A stretch of 64,000 nucleotides of DNA. Origin: CAYRNY01 sp964425755. Its GTDB lineage: Bacteria; Chloroflexota; Anaerolineae; Aggregatilineales; Aggregatilineaceae. Below are positions 35,657 to 45,169 of this stretch, one piece after another. A program made the position numbers and the translations under genes. The notes below the pieces were generated by a model. The model had not been told where the DNA came from. It did no database searches and worked only from the letters and a program-made list of their open reading frames with translations. How positions within the stretch are numbered: the stretch's first letter is position 1; each line of letters begins with the position of its first letter. Where the stretch lies: assembly GCA_964425755.1 (NCBI GenBank), contig CAYRNY010000004.1:177858-241857 (forward strand). The letters run 5' to 3'.

Positions 35657-36442
35657 ATGAGCACGAACGGGGCTACACCACAGGTGACGATCCGCATCCA
35701 GCGCTTCAACCCGGATGTGGACCGCAAGCCATATCTACAGGAATTCTCCATCGTTGCAACGCAGGGTAAGACGATCCTGGACGCGCTGCACGAGATCAAA
35801 GAGGACCACGACGGCAGCGTGACCTTCCGGCGCTCGTGCCGCCACGCGATCTGTGGAAGCTGCGCGATGAACGTCAACGGCCATAACATGCTGGTCTGCG
35901 ACGCGCCGCTGGCGGACTTCGTGGATCGGCGGGGCCACGTCACGATCCGCCCGCTGCCGTACCTGCCGGTGATCAAAGACCTGGTTGTGGACCGCACGAG
36001 CTTCTGGGAGCAGTACGAACGCGTCAAGCCCTGGCTGATCCCGCCGGAAAACGTGCCGGAGAAAGAGTTCCGCATGAGCCGCGAGGAAGTCGAAGCGCTG
36101 CAGAACGCCGAACACTGCATCATGTGCGGCGCGTGTTATTCCGCGTGCCAGGTGATCGCCATGACCAAGCGTTACATCGGGCCGCACGCCCTGCTGAAAG
36201 CGTTCATGCGCGTGCTGGACCCACGCGACGCGGCCCCAGGGGAGCGCCTGAGCGATCTCGACGGCGACGACGGGGTGTACCGCTGCCACACGATCTTTAA
36301 CTGCATCGACGCCTGCCCGAAGGGCCTCAACCCGACCGCCGCGATCGAGACATTGCGCAAGCTGGCGCTCAAACGGCAAGCCTACGAAGCCGCGCGCCGC
36401 GAACGGCAGCGCGCGCTCGACCAGCCGGTGCGCGAGGTCTAA
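35657..36442 (+). CDS. sdhB: Succinate dehydrogenase iron-sulfur subunit
   Basis: The 261-residue subunit has the plant-type 2Fe-2S ligands in SCRHAICGSCAMNVNG near residues 61-70, a 4Fe-4S motif CIMCGACYSACQV near residue 153, and a 3Fe-4S motif CHTIFNCIDACPKG near residue 210. It passes electrons from SdhA to the quinone in SdhCD. GGAGG precedes the ATG at 35657. Confidence 0.95.
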   Translation: MSTNGATPQVTIRIQRFNPDVDRKPYLQEFSIVATQGKTILDALHEIKEDHDGSVTFRRSCRHAICGSCAMNVNGHNMLVCDAPLADFVDRRGHVTIRPLPYLPVIKDLVVDRTSFWEQYERVKPWLIPPENVPEKEFRMSREEVEALQNAEHCIMCGACYSACQVIAMTKRYIGPHALLKAFMRVLDPRDAAPGERLSDLDGDDGVYRCHTIFNCIDACPKGLNPTAAIETLRKLALKRQAYEAARRERQRALDQPVREV

Positions 36443-36478
36443 ATTATTGTTTGTTGCGTTGAAAGGAGCTTGAAACGT

Positions 36479-36823
36479 ATGTATCGCAGTACGGGATTTA
36501 TCTCGTTCTTGCTGCGCCGCGTGACCGGGGTCGCGCTGGTGATTTACCTGCTGCTGCACATGTGGGTGATCGGCGGCATCAACAGCGGGGCGGAGACGTT
36601 TAACGACCGCATGGACTTTCTGGGCCAGCCGGTATTTCGCCTGCTGGAGATCGGCTTGCTGGCGGCAGTGGTGTATCACGGCGTCGACGGCATCCGGTTG
36701 CTGATCGTGCATTACCTGGACGTGACCGAATATCGCAAGAGCCTGTTTTACGCCGCGTTAGTCGTGTCGGTGATCGTGACGATCGCCGGCGGGCTGCCGA
36801 TCCTGCTGTTCGCGCTGGAGTGA
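36479..36823 (+). CDS. sdhC: Succinate dehydrogenase cytochrome b subunit
   Basis: The 114-residue membrane protein has three hydrophobic helices and the family motif SFLLRRVTGVALVIYLLLHM, whose His is a likely haem ligand. AAAGGAG lies 10 nt before ATG 36479; the upstream TTG is less likely. It anchors the enzyme and binds quinone with SdhD. Confidence 0.9.
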   Translation: MYRSTGFISFLLRRVTGVALVIYLLLHMWVIGGINSGAETFNDRMDFLGQPVFRLLEIGLLAAVVYHGVDGIRLLIVHYLDVTEYRKSLFYAALVVSVIVTIAGGLPILLFALE

Positions 36824-36838
36824 GGGGGCCGACCAATC

Positions 36839-37153
36839 ATGCGTATTTTCCTGATGCAACGTATCAGCGCGATCGCGCTGGTGGTGTTCCTGACGTTACA
36901 CATGGTCGTGGTGCATTACCCGCCGGGCCACATCGACGTGGACCGCGTGCTGGAACGGCTCGACCAGCCGCTGTGGAAGGCGATCGATATCGCGTTTCTG
37001 TTCGTCGTGCTGATGCATGCCCTGACCGGGGCCTACATGGTGATCACCGACGTGGAGCGCTTCAACGTCTTCCGGCGCGGCCTGGCCTGGGTAGGCGTCG
37101 TCGCGGGGGTGCTGCTGTTCATCTACGGCACGCAGACGATCCTGGCGTTCTAA
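36839..37153 (+). CDS. sdhD: Succinate dehydrogenase membrane anchor subunit
   Basis: The 104-residue product has three membrane helices (ISAIALVVFLTLHMVVVHY, AIDIAFLFVVLMHALTGAY, GVVAGVLLFIYGTQTILAF) with His residues placed for haem b, matching SdhD. It is 15 bp after sdhC and ends the operon. Confidence 0.85.
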   Translation: MRIFLMQRISAIALVVFLTLHMVVVHYPPGHIDVDRVLERLDQPLWKAIDIAFLFVVLMHALTGAYMVITDVERFNVFRRGLAWVGVVAGVLLFIYGTQTILAF

Positions 37154-37323
37154 CCCCCAGGCGCACGCACGGACAAACACGAACCACACGCGCCATGCCG
37201 GGGCGGCCTTGCATGGCGCGTGACGCGCTTGCCCGCACTTGATCTTTGTCATGGTGTGCAACAATCTAAATCAGGTATACTTCAATAACTATTGACTAAT
37301 GCATCCTTCGACAGGTGTTATTG

Positions 37324-37749
37324 ATGGCCGTATTGGAACATTACACCCCCACCGTGCGGCGACGCTGGCTGTTCCTGATGGCGGCGATCCTGTGGGCAGC
37401 GGCAGGGACTATGTTATGCGTGCGGGCAGCGGAATGGTACCTGGCCGCCGGGCTGGGCGCGGTCCCCTGGGAGCTGGTAGGGCTGACCGGCGGCGTGATC
37501 ATCTACCGCTTCAAGTTCGCGTGGATCGCCGACCGGAACATCAAGCGCATCCGGCGCCTGCGCGAGCGCGAGAGCATTCTCGCATTCCAGCCCCCGGCGA
37601 TGTACGTTGTCATCGCGTGCATGATGGGGCTGGGGATCGCGCTGCGCCACACCGCGATCCCGCGCCTGTACCTCGCCGTTGTGTATACCGGGGTCGGACT
37701 GGGGTTGTTGCTCGCCAGCCCGCGCTACATCCGCCACATGGGCGACTAG
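37324..37749 (+). CDS. Small integral membrane protein, 141 aa
   Basis: The product has four hydrophobic segments (WLFLMAAILWAAAGTMLCV, LGAVPWELVGLTGGVIIY, MYVVIACMMGLGIAL, LYLAVVYTGVGLGLLLA) with Arg-rich linkers, one of which (RNIKRIRRLRERE) lies between the two halves. I do not recognise a family. AGGTG precedes ATG 37324. It ends 6 bp before the convergent acyl-CoA synthetase gene, so the two transcripts meet with no terminator between them. Confidence 0.7.
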   Translation: MAVLEHYTPTVRRRWLFLMAAILWAAAGTMLCVRAAEWYLAAGLGAVPWELVGLTGGVIIYRFKFAWIADRNIKRIRRLRERESILAFQPPAMYVVIACMMGLGIALRHTAIPRLYLAVVYTGVGLGLLLASPRYIRHMGD

Positions 37750-37755
37750 CGCGCC

Positions 37756-39870
37756 TCACATCGCGATCCGCGCCCGCGCATCGACCGCCCACGCGCCGGA
37801 ACCGCGCTCCATCACCATCAGCGGGTTGATCTCGATCTCTGCGATCGGCGGGTGATCGTGGACCAGTTGCGCCAGCCGCACGATCGCATCGACTACCGCC
37901 GCGCGATCCGCCGGGGGCGCGCCGCGATAGCCGCCCAGCAGCGTCCCGGCAGTTGTGCGGTCGAGCATCGCGCTGGCCTGGGCACGCGTCAGCGGCGCGA
38001 GTTCAAACGTCACGTCTTTCAATAGCTCCACCTGCGTGCCGCCGCTGCCGACCATCACCAGCGGCCCGAACTGCGGGTCGCGCACCGTGCCGGCGATCAG
38101 GTCCAGGCCGGGCGGGATCATGCGCTGGACAAAGACCCCTGCGATCGTCGCGCCGGCTACGGCCTTGCGCGCGCGTTGCATCAGCGTCTCGAACGCGGCC
38201 CGCAGGTCGTCCGGCCCCTTGATGTCCAGCATCACGCCGCCGATATCGCTCTTGTGCACCACGTCTTCCGCCGCCAGCTTGAGCACGACCGGGTAACCGA
38301 CATCGTCGGCGATCGCCAGCGCGGCCTTCACATCCGGCGCGAGTCCCGCCCCCGGCACGCGGATACCGTAAGCTGACAGCAAGCGGTCGACCTGCTCCGG
38401 CAAGAGCCAGCCGCCACCCGATCCAGCGATCACGGCGCGCGCGGCCCCGGGATCGCAGCCGTCCGGCGCAGTGTACGCGTCGCGGTCCTGCTGCGCTTCG
38501 AGCCACTGCCGCCGCTGCCACATCGCGGCCAGCGTGCTGCCCACGCGCTCCGGAAACGCGAAATTCGGGATGCGGCGGCGGTGCAACACGGCGGTGGCAT
38601 CACTGACCGAGGCCAGGCCCATGATCACGGCCAGGATCGGCTTGCCGCGCCCGGTGAACTCGCCGATCACCTCGGCCAGGCTGGACGGCGCGAACCAGTC
38701 CTGCGACGCGGTGATCGCGACGACGGCGTCGACGGTCTCGTCCGTGAGCAGCGCGTCCAGGCACAGCGCGTAGGTCGCCGGTCCCGGCCCGGCGAGGATG
38801 TCCACCGGGTTGTTGACGCTCGCCGCCGGGGGCACGCGCTGGCGGATGTAGTCGCGCGTGGCGTCGGTCAGCGGGGCGAGCTGCATCCCCGCCGCTTCCA
38901 GCGCATCGACCGCCAGAATCCCCGGCCCGCCGGAGTTGGTCAGGATCGCGACGCGGTTGCCTTTTGGCAGCGGCTGCCACGCCAGCGCCCGGCCCCAGTC
39001 GAACAATTCTTCCATCGTGCGGGCGCGCAACACCCCCGCGCGCCGGAACGCGGCATCATACGCCTCTTCGCGCCCTGCCAGCGCCCCGGTGTGGCTGGCG
39101 ACCGCGCGCGCCGCGCCACTGCCACGCCCTACCTTGAGCGTGACGACCGGCGTCCGCTGCGCGACCTCGGATGCGGCCTGCACAAACGCCGTCCCGTCCG
39201 AGACGCCCTCCATGTACAGCGTGATCACGCGCGTGTCGATATCCCGCCCGATCACGCTCAACATCTCGGCTTCGTTGGCGTCCGCCTGGTTGCCCAGGCT
39301 CACCAGGCGGCTGAAGCCCACCCCCGCACCGCGCGCCCAGTCGATCACGGCGGCGCAGACCGCGCCGGACTGCGACAAAAACGCGATGTTACCGCGCGCG
39401 GGCATGCCCTTGACGAAGGTCGTGTTCAGCGGCGTGTGGGTGTCGATCGAGCCGATGCCATTCGGCCCCAGCAGCCGGATGCCGTACTGCGCCGCGACGC
39501 GCTTGATCTCGGCTTCGCGGGCTTCCCCTTCCGGCCCGATCTCGCGGAACCCGCCGCTGATAATGATCGCCGCCGGGATGCCGCGCTCGCCGCAGGCCCG
39601 CAATTCGGCGGGCACCTTCGGGGCCGGGACGATCAGCACGGCGAGGTCGAGCGGGTCGGGCGCTTCGCTCACGCTGGGGTACGCTTTGCGATCCAGGATC
39701 GTGGCGGCGTGCGGGTTGATCGGGTAGATCGGCCCGTCGTACCCGTAATTCACGAGGTTGCGCACCACGCCGTGCCCCAGTTTCTGCGGATCGCGGGACG
39801 CGCCGATCACCGCCACCCCGCGCGGGCGGAAAAACAACTCTAGCTTGGACAGGGAAGTCGCCGGGTCCAT
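37756..39870 (-). CDS. ADP-forming acyl-CoA/acetyl-CoA synthetase
   Basis: The 704-residue protein fuses the alpha and beta parts: a CoA-binding domain (FFRPRGVAVIGASRDPQKLG), succinyl-CoA-synthetase-like domains with the phospho-His candidate in ASHTGALAGREEAYDA, and a C-terminal ATP-grasp domain from about residue 490 (GYPVVLKLAAEDVVHKSDIG). It makes ATP from ADP while releasing acetate or another acid from its CoA ester, or the reverse. AAGGAG lies before the ATG. In this setting it could couple lactate oxidation (via acetyl-CoA) to acetate production. Confidence 0.93.
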   Translation of the reverse strand: MDPATSLSKLELFFRPRGVAVIGASRDPQKLGHGVVRNLVNYGYDGPIYPINPHAATILDRKAYPSVSEAPDPLDLAVLIVPAPKVPAELRACGERGIPAAIIISGGFREIGPEGEAREAEIKRVAAQYGIRLLGPNGIGSIDTHTPLNTTFVKGMPARGNIAFLSQSGAVCAAVIDWARGAGVGFSRLVSLGNQADANEAEMLSVIGRDIDTRVITLYMEGVSDGTAFVQAASEVAQRTPVVTLKVGRGSGAARAVASHTGALAGREEAYDAAFRRAGVLRARTMEELFDWGRALAWQPLPKGNRVAILTNSGGPGILAVDALEAAGMQLAPLTDATRDYIRQRVPPAASVNNPVDILAGPGPATYALCLDALLTDETVDAVVAITASQDWFAPSSLAEVIGEFTGRGKPILAVIMGLASVSDATAVLHRRRIPNFAFPERVGSTLAAMWQRRQWLEAQQDRDAYTAPDGCDPGAARAVIAGSGGGWLLPEQVDRLLSAYGIRVPGAGLAPDVKAALAIADDVGYPVVLKLAAEDVVHKSDIGGVMLDIKGPDDLRAAFETLMQRARKAVAGATIAGVFVQRMIPPGLDLIAGTVRDPQFGPLVMVGSGGTQVELLKDVTFELAPLTRAQASAMLDRTTAGTLLGGYRGAPPADRAAVVDAIVRLAQLVHDHPPIAEIEINPLMVMERGSGAWAVDARARIAM

Positions 39871-40175
39871 TTAATCTTGCACTCCTTAGTTTAAGAAGAA
39901 TAGTTATTGATTACCGCTTGCCGGTGCGCGAGACATCTCGCGCTGCCGGCATGACCGGTACGGCTGATCGTGCCACAAACAGGGGCGCTGGACAAATCGT
40001 CCGGGTATGGTGCCCGGTTGAGGCATTCGCGCCGTTCTGCGTCCCCGTGACGTTGCGGCAAACACGATTTACCCCGATACTATACGCTGGCAACGCCCGG
40101 AAAAGAAATTCACGCCCGGCACGACGATGCACGTCAGACGGAACGGCGCAACGACGCGTCAAAAGGATACACCGC
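39871..40175. other. Divergent intergenic region with strong stem-loop
   Basis: The 305-bp region between the synthetase and kinase genes holds a stable hairpin at 39920-39950: GCGCGAGA (39926-39933) pairs with TCTCGCGC (39936-39943), and GCCGG/CCGGC extends it after a small bulge. Its role is unclear. No convincing promoter pair was found for either gene. Confidence 0.5.
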
Positions 40176-43100
40176 ATGAATGATTTAAGTGGACAGACGG
40201 TAAAAGGGTACAAACTGCACGAATTGATCGGCGCGGGGGGGTTCGGGGCCGTGTACCGCGCGCACCAGCCGGTGCTCAAGCGCGATGTGGCGATGAAAAT
40301 CATCTTGCCCGAGTACGCCAACCATCCTGATTTTGTGCGCCGCTTCGAGTTTGAAGCGCAACTTGTCGCGCGGTTGGAGCATCTTCACATCGTCTCGCTG
40401 TACGACTACTGGCGCGAGCCAAACGGCGCGTACCTGATCATGCGCTGGCTGCGTGGCGGCAGCCTGCGGCAGATGCTCAAAGCCGGGCCGGTGAGCAACG
40501 ACGTCACGCTGCGCGTGCTGGACCAGGTAGCGGCGGCGCTGGCAACTGCACACCGGCGCGGTGTGGTACACCGCGACATCAAGCCCGACAACATCCTGTT
40601 CGACGAGGAAGGCAACGCTTACCTGGCTGACTTCGGGATTGCGAAAGACCTGCGCGACGCGGCTTACGGCGACGAGGGCCGCAAAACACGCGATGAAGGC
40701 TTGACCGGCTCGCCGTTTTACCTCGCGCCGGAACAGGCCCAAAGTAAGGGCATCTCGCCCCAGACCGATCTCTACAGCCTGGGGATCGTGTTGTTTGAGA
40801 TGCTCGCGGGGCAGCCGCCGTTCAAAGGGGAGCAGGGCTTGACGGGGATTCTGCTCAAGCACATCAACGAGCCGATCCCGTCCGTCCTGGATTATCGTCC
40901 CGACCTGCCGCAGACAGTGGACGAAGTGATCCAGCGCGCGACCGCCAAAGACCCCGCCAGCCGCCACGACAGCGCGATCAACCTGGCGGTGGACTTCCGC
41001 CGCGCGATCCAGGGCGCAGCGGACACTGCCGAACCCGCGACCGCGCGCCCGCAGGCCACCGGCAGCGACGATGATGATGTGGACGACATGCTGGTGATCA
41101 CCAAGCCGCTGACCCCGTCCACCCTGATCATCGTGTCTGACGAGGCGATCACCAACCCGTACAAGGGCTTGCAGGCGTTCCAGGAAGCCGACGCCGACGA
41201 TTTCTTCGGGCGTGACACACTGATCGAGCGCCTGCTGGACCGGCTGCGCGCGACGGACGGCGACCTCTCGCGCTTCCTGGCCGTGATCGGCCCCAGCGGC
41301 AGCGGCAAATCGAGCGTGGTCCGCGCGGGCGTGATCCCGGCGCTGCGGCGCGGGGCGCTGCCCGGCTCCGACCGCTGGTTCGTGGTCGACATGGTCCCCG
41401 GCGCGGACCCGTTCCAGGAACTCACGAACGCGCTGCTGGGCGTCGCGATCGACGCGCCGGACGCGTTGGGCGACCGGCTGCGCGCGGACGAGCGCGGCCT
41501 GCTTGAGGCGGTGGACGCGATCCTGCTGGACGACGACAGCGAGCTGGTGCTGGTGATCGACCAGTTCGAAGAGGTCTTCACCATGACCGGGCGCGAAGAT
41601 GAACGCGCGCTGTTCCTCAACAGCCTGCGCACCGCGACCACCGATCCCGACAGCCGCCTGCGCGTGATCATCACGATGCGCGCGGACTACTACGACCGCC
41701 CGCTGCTCTATCCTGAGTTCGGCGAGCTGGTACGGACGCGTAACGAGGTCGTGCTACCGCTATCGCCGGACGATATGCGCGCGGCGATTATCGGGCCAGC
41801 GGAGCGTGTCGGCGTGACGGTGGAAACCGGGCTTGTCGCGGCGATCGTCGCGGATATCGCCGAGCAACCGGGCGCGCTGCCGTTGATGCAGTACGCGCTG
41901 ACGGAAGTCTTCGAACGGCGCGAGGGCAACGTCCTGACGCTGGAAGCCTATCAAGCCAGCGGGGGCGTGCTGGGCGCTTTGGCCCGCCGCGCCGAAGAAC
42001 TCTACCAGGCGACCGGGCCGGAAGGGCAGGCCGCGATGCGCCAGATCTTCCTGCGGCTGGTGGCGGTGCACGAAGGGGCCGAGGACACGCGGCGGCGCGT
42101 GCTGATCACCGAGCTGTTTTCGCTGTCCGAAGATGAGGACGTGATCAACGAACTGCTGGACCTGCTGGGCAAGTACCGCCTGCTGACCTTCGACCGCGAT
42201 CCCGAAACGCGCACGCCGACGGTCGCCGTCGCGCATGAAGCGCTGATCCGCGAGTGGGACCGGCTGCGGGCGTGGCTCGACGACAACCGCGAGGATATCC
42301 TGCTCCAGCGGCGGCTGGCGACCGCGTATGAAGAGTGGGACCGCCAGCAGCGCGACCCGAGCTTCCTCGCGTCCGGGATGCGGCTGCAGCAGTTTGAAGG
42401 GCTGCGCGATCGCGGCATGATCGCGCTGACGCAGGAAGAGCGCGACTATATTCAGGCCAGCGTCGAAGAACGCGAGCGGCAAGCAGCGGAAGAACGCGCC
42501 CGCCAGGAACGCGAAGCCGCGCTCGAACGGCGCGCCCAAAACGTCCTGCGCGCGCTGGCGGCGGTGATGGCGATCGCCGCCGTGATCGGCATTGCGCTGG
42601 CGCTGATCGCCAATAACGCGCGTAACGAGGCCGAAGACCAGCGCACGATCGCCGAACGCAGCGCCGAGATATCCGAGAGCCTGCGGCTGGCGGCCAGCGC
42701 GCAATCCGAGTTCATCCAGCAGAACACGGCGCTGGCGATCGCGCTGGCGATCCACGCCAACGAGATCCCCGATCCGCCGAATGAATCGCGCTTCATCCTG
42801 GCCCAGGCCGCGCTGACCCCCGGCACGCGCGCCGTGCTCAACCAGGGGCCGATCGTCACGACGGTGGACTACAGCCCGGATGGACAGTACGCGGCAGCAG
42901 GCGACCTGGGCAACAAGATCGTGCTGTGGGATATGACCGCCTACGAACAGGTGCGCGTGTTCCCGCCGGACGACCCCGAAACCGACGACATCGTCGAAGG
43001 GCACACCGGCTACCTGCGCGTGGTGCGCTTCACCCCGGACGGGACGCGCCTGGTCTCCGGTGCCACAGACGGACGCCTGATCGTGTGGGACGTCGAATCC

Positions 43101-44885
43101 GGGACGGCGCTGAACGTCTATGGCCCCGGCGACGCGGAAACCGGCGCGCCCGGCCACACGGACGACGTGCGCGACCTGGTGCTCTTCCCGGACGACCCGA
43201 CGCGAGTGCTCACCGCTTCTGACGATTACAGCATGATCATCTGGGACACCACGCAGGAAGCAACCGCCGGCGCGCTCGTCTACCAGTTCCCGCTCGATGA
43301 CCCGGAAACCGAGGATGTACAGGAAGGCCATTCTGAGCGCATCCGCGAAGTGGCGATCGATCCCCGCGCTGAGTGGGCCGTATCGGCGTCCTACGACGGC
43401 ACGCTGATCAAGTGGGACCTGGCGGCACGCGAACCGCTGTGCGTGTTCGAAGGACACACCGACAAGATATCCAGCGTGGACATCAGCCCGGACGGGACGC
43501 GCGTTGTCTCCGGCGGCGGGCCGGACGCGACGATCCGCCTGTGGGACGCCGCCGATTGCAGCCAGATCACGCTGCTCGACGCGTCACGCGACGACTGGAT
43601 CAAGACCGTGCAGTTCGACTCGTCCGGGCGGCTGCTGCTCAGCAGTTCGGACGACAACAGTGTACGGCTGTGGAATCTGGACACGCTGCAAGAGGTGTTC
43701 TACTACGGCGGGCACGCCAACTTCGTCGAGGAAGCGACCTTCAGCCCGGACGAGCAGCACATCCTCTCAGCGTCCGGCGACGGCACGCTGCGGCTGTGGG
43801 ATGTGCGTAACGGCGCGGAGATACGCCGCTTTATGGGCCACGTCGACCAGATTCAGGACGTGGTGATCAGCCCTGACGGGCAGACCGCGCTCTCCGGTAG
43901 CTACGATACGACCGTGCGGCATTGGGACCTGGCGACCGGCGAGCAAATCGGGCAGTTCGACCAACACGAAGACTACACCAGCGTGCTGATCTTCAGCCCC
44001 GACGGGCAATACGCGCTCTCCAGCGACGCCCGCGAATCCGACGCCACGTCGTCAGACGATAACCCGCTGTGGCTGTGGGATATCGAAACGGGCGAGATCG
44101 TGCGGGAGATGTTCGGGCACACCGAAGAGATCCAGTCGGCGGCCTTCCACCCCGGCGGGCAGTACCTTGTGACCGGCTCGAAGGACGAGACGATCATCAT
44201 CTGGGACCTCGAATCCGGCGAGCTACTGCGCCAGATCAGCGACGTGTACGGCGACTGGGTCGAGACGCTGGCGTTCAACGCGGACGGCACGCGGCTGCTC
44301 TCCGGCGGCGACAACGCCGATCCGCGCGCGATCCTGTGGGACACGTCCGCGGACGATGTCGACGCGTGGGAACCGGCCTGGGATTCCGGGGCCGCGCATG
44401 GCAGCGGGGTCACCGCCGTGCGCTTCAGCCCGGACGGCGCGACGTTCCTGACCAGCTCGAAAGACAGCATGATCCTGATCTGGGACATGGCGACGGGCGA
44501 GGTCGTGCAGCGCCTGGAAGAGCACACCGCATCGGTCAAGGACGCGTACTTCACGCCGGACGGGTCGCAGGTTGTCAGCTACGGTGAGGATCGCACGATC
44601 CGCGTGTGGGACGTGGCGACCGGCCTGCCGGTACATCAAGTCACGGTCGACTCGGCGGTCGAGTCGGTGAGCATCACGCCGGGTGCCGGGGCCATGCTCA
44701 CCGGGGGGCCGGATACGATCCTGCGCCTGTGGGACATCACCCCCATGCGCCTAGACGAGTTGATCGAATGGGCCTACACAAACCGGCACGTGCCGGAACT
44801 GACATGCCGCCAGCGCGACCAGTATCGCATCGAACCACCGTGCGACGCGGCGGGCAACGTCCCCACAGGCGGCGAGCCGGGTTAG
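40176..44885 (+). CDS. Ser/Thr protein kinase - STAND NTPase - WD40 protein
   Basis: The 1569-residue protein starts with a eukaryotic-type kinase (glycine loop IGAGGFGAVYRA, lysine in VAMKI, catalytic HRDIKPDN, ADFGIAK). From about residue 327 follows an nSTAND1-type ATPase (NPYKGLQAFQEADADDFFGR, Walker A GPSGSGKSS near 371, Walker B LVLVIDQFEE). A transmembrane helix (ALAAVMAIAAVIGIALALIA) lies near 790-811, then a coiled segment and 14 WD40 repeats to the end, enough for two seven-bladed propellers. The WD40 half would face outside if the kinase is cytoplasmic, so it could sense an external partner and pass a signal through ATPase and kinase. AAAAGGA precedes ATG 40176; earlier in-frame codons do not fit a kinase N-terminus. 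Confidence 0.93.
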   Translation: MNDLSGQTVKGYKLHELIGAGGFGAVYRAHQPVLKRDVAMKIILPEYANHPDFVRRFEFEAQLVARLEHLHIVSLYDYWREPNGAYLIMRWLRGGSLRQMLKAGPVSNDVTLRVLDQVAAALATAHRRGVVHRDIKPDNILFDEEGNAYLADFGIAKDLRDAAYGDEGRKTRDEGLTGSPFYLAPEQAQSKGISPQTDLYSLGIVLFEMLAGQPPFKGEQGLTGILLKHINEPIPSVLDYRPDLPQTVDEVIQRATAKDPASRHDSAINLAVDFRRAIQGAADTAEPATARPQATGSDDDDVDDMLVITKPLTPSTLIIVSDEAITNPYKGLQAFQEADADDFFGRDTLIERLLDRLRATDGDLSRFLAVIGPSGSGKSSVVRAGVIPALRRGALPGSDRWFVVDMVPGADPFQELTNALLGVAIDAPDALGDRLRADERGLLEAVDAILLDDDSELVLVIDQFEEVFTMTGREDERALFLNSLRTATTDPDSRLRVIITMRADYYDRPLLYPEFGELVRTRNEVVLPLSPDDMRAAIIGPAERVGVTVETGLVAAIVADIAEQPGALPLMQYALTEVFERREGNVLTLEAYQASGGVLGALARRAEELYQATGPEGQAAMRQIFLRLVAVHEGAEDTRRRVLITELFSLSEDEDVINELLDLLGKYRLLTFDRDPETRTPTVAVAHEALIREWDRLRAWLDDNREDILLQRRLATAYEEWDRQQRDPSFLASGMRLQQFEGLRDRGMIALTQEERDYIQASVEERERQAAEERARQEREAALERRAQNVLRALAAVMAIAAVIGIALALIANNARNEAEDQRTIAERSAEISESLRLAASAQSEFIQQNTALAIALAIHANEIPDPPNESRFILAQAALTPGTRAVLNQGPIVTTVDYSPDGQYAAAGDLGNKIVLWDMTAYEQVRVFPPDDPETDDIVEGHTGYLRVVRFTPDGTRLVSGATDGRLIVWDVESGTALNVYGPGDAETGAPGHTDDVRDLVLFPDDPTRVLTASDDYSMIIWDTTQEATAGALVYQFPLDDPETEDVQEGHSERIREVAIDPRAEWAVSASYDGTLIKWDLAAREPLCVFEGHTDKISSVDISPDGTRVVSGGGPDATIRLWDAADCSQITLLDASRDDWIKTVQFDSSGRLLLSSSDDNSVRLWNLDTLQEVFYYGGHANFVEEATFSPDEQHILSASGDGTLRLWDVRNGAEIRRFMGHVDQIQDVVISPDGQTALSGSYDTTVRHWDLATGEQIGQFDQHEDYTSVLIFSPDGQYALSSDARESDATSSDDNPLWLWDIETGEIVREMFGHTEEIQSAAFHPGGQYLVTGSKDETIIIWDLESGELLRQISDVYGDWVETLAFNADGTRLLSGGDNADPRAILWDTSADDVDAWEPAWDSGAAHGSGVTAVRFSPDGATFLTSSKDSMILIWDMATGEVVQRLEEHTASVKDAYFTPDGSQVVSYGEDRTIRVWDVATGLPVHQVTVDSAVESVSITPGAGAMLTGGPDTILRLWDITPMRLDELIEWAYTNRHVPELTCRQRDQYRIEPPCDAAGNVPTGGEPG

Positions 44886-44909
44886 CCGCGCGCGCAGTTG
44901 CTACCATCC

Positions 44910-44948
44910 ACCAGGGCGACGTACAGCAGTCAGGTACGCCGCCCTGGT
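44910..44948 (+). terminator. Stem-loop after the kinase gene
   Basis: ACCAGGGCG (44910-44918) pairs with CGCCCTGGT (44940-44948), and inner GTAC pairs can extend the stem. It is placed 25 bp after the stop codon but lacks a T tract. Confidence 0.5.
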
Positions 44949-45026
44949 AATGATCGCTGCGCCTTACGCAACCCTTTCACACAAAATTCATAATTGTTAA
45001 TTCTTATCAATAAAACCGCTGACATA

Positions 45027-45056
45027 TTGTAGAACGGTTAGCGCTTGAATTATCAT
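45027..45056 (+). promoter_or_regulatory. Candidate promoter of the repeat-tailed binding protein
   Basis: TTGTAG (45027-45032), an 18-bp spacer and TATCAT (45051-45056) lie in an AT-rich stretch about 115 bp before ATG 45170. The boxes are only moderately good. Confidence 0.4.
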
Positions 45057-45169
45057 AGAGTCGTAAAAATGCGCATCCAACGCGACGCGCATATCAACTC
45101 TTCATCGACAAAACGGTAAAGCGACCGTTGCACTCAATCCGTTTCAGTCACTTATTCAAGGAGTAAAAC

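Noticed and set aside
41760..43457. A 565-codon minus-strand frame inside the kinase-STAND-WD40 gene
   Set aside because: The plus strand carries well-defined ATPase and WD40 motifs over the whole stretch; the antisense frame has no recognisable content.
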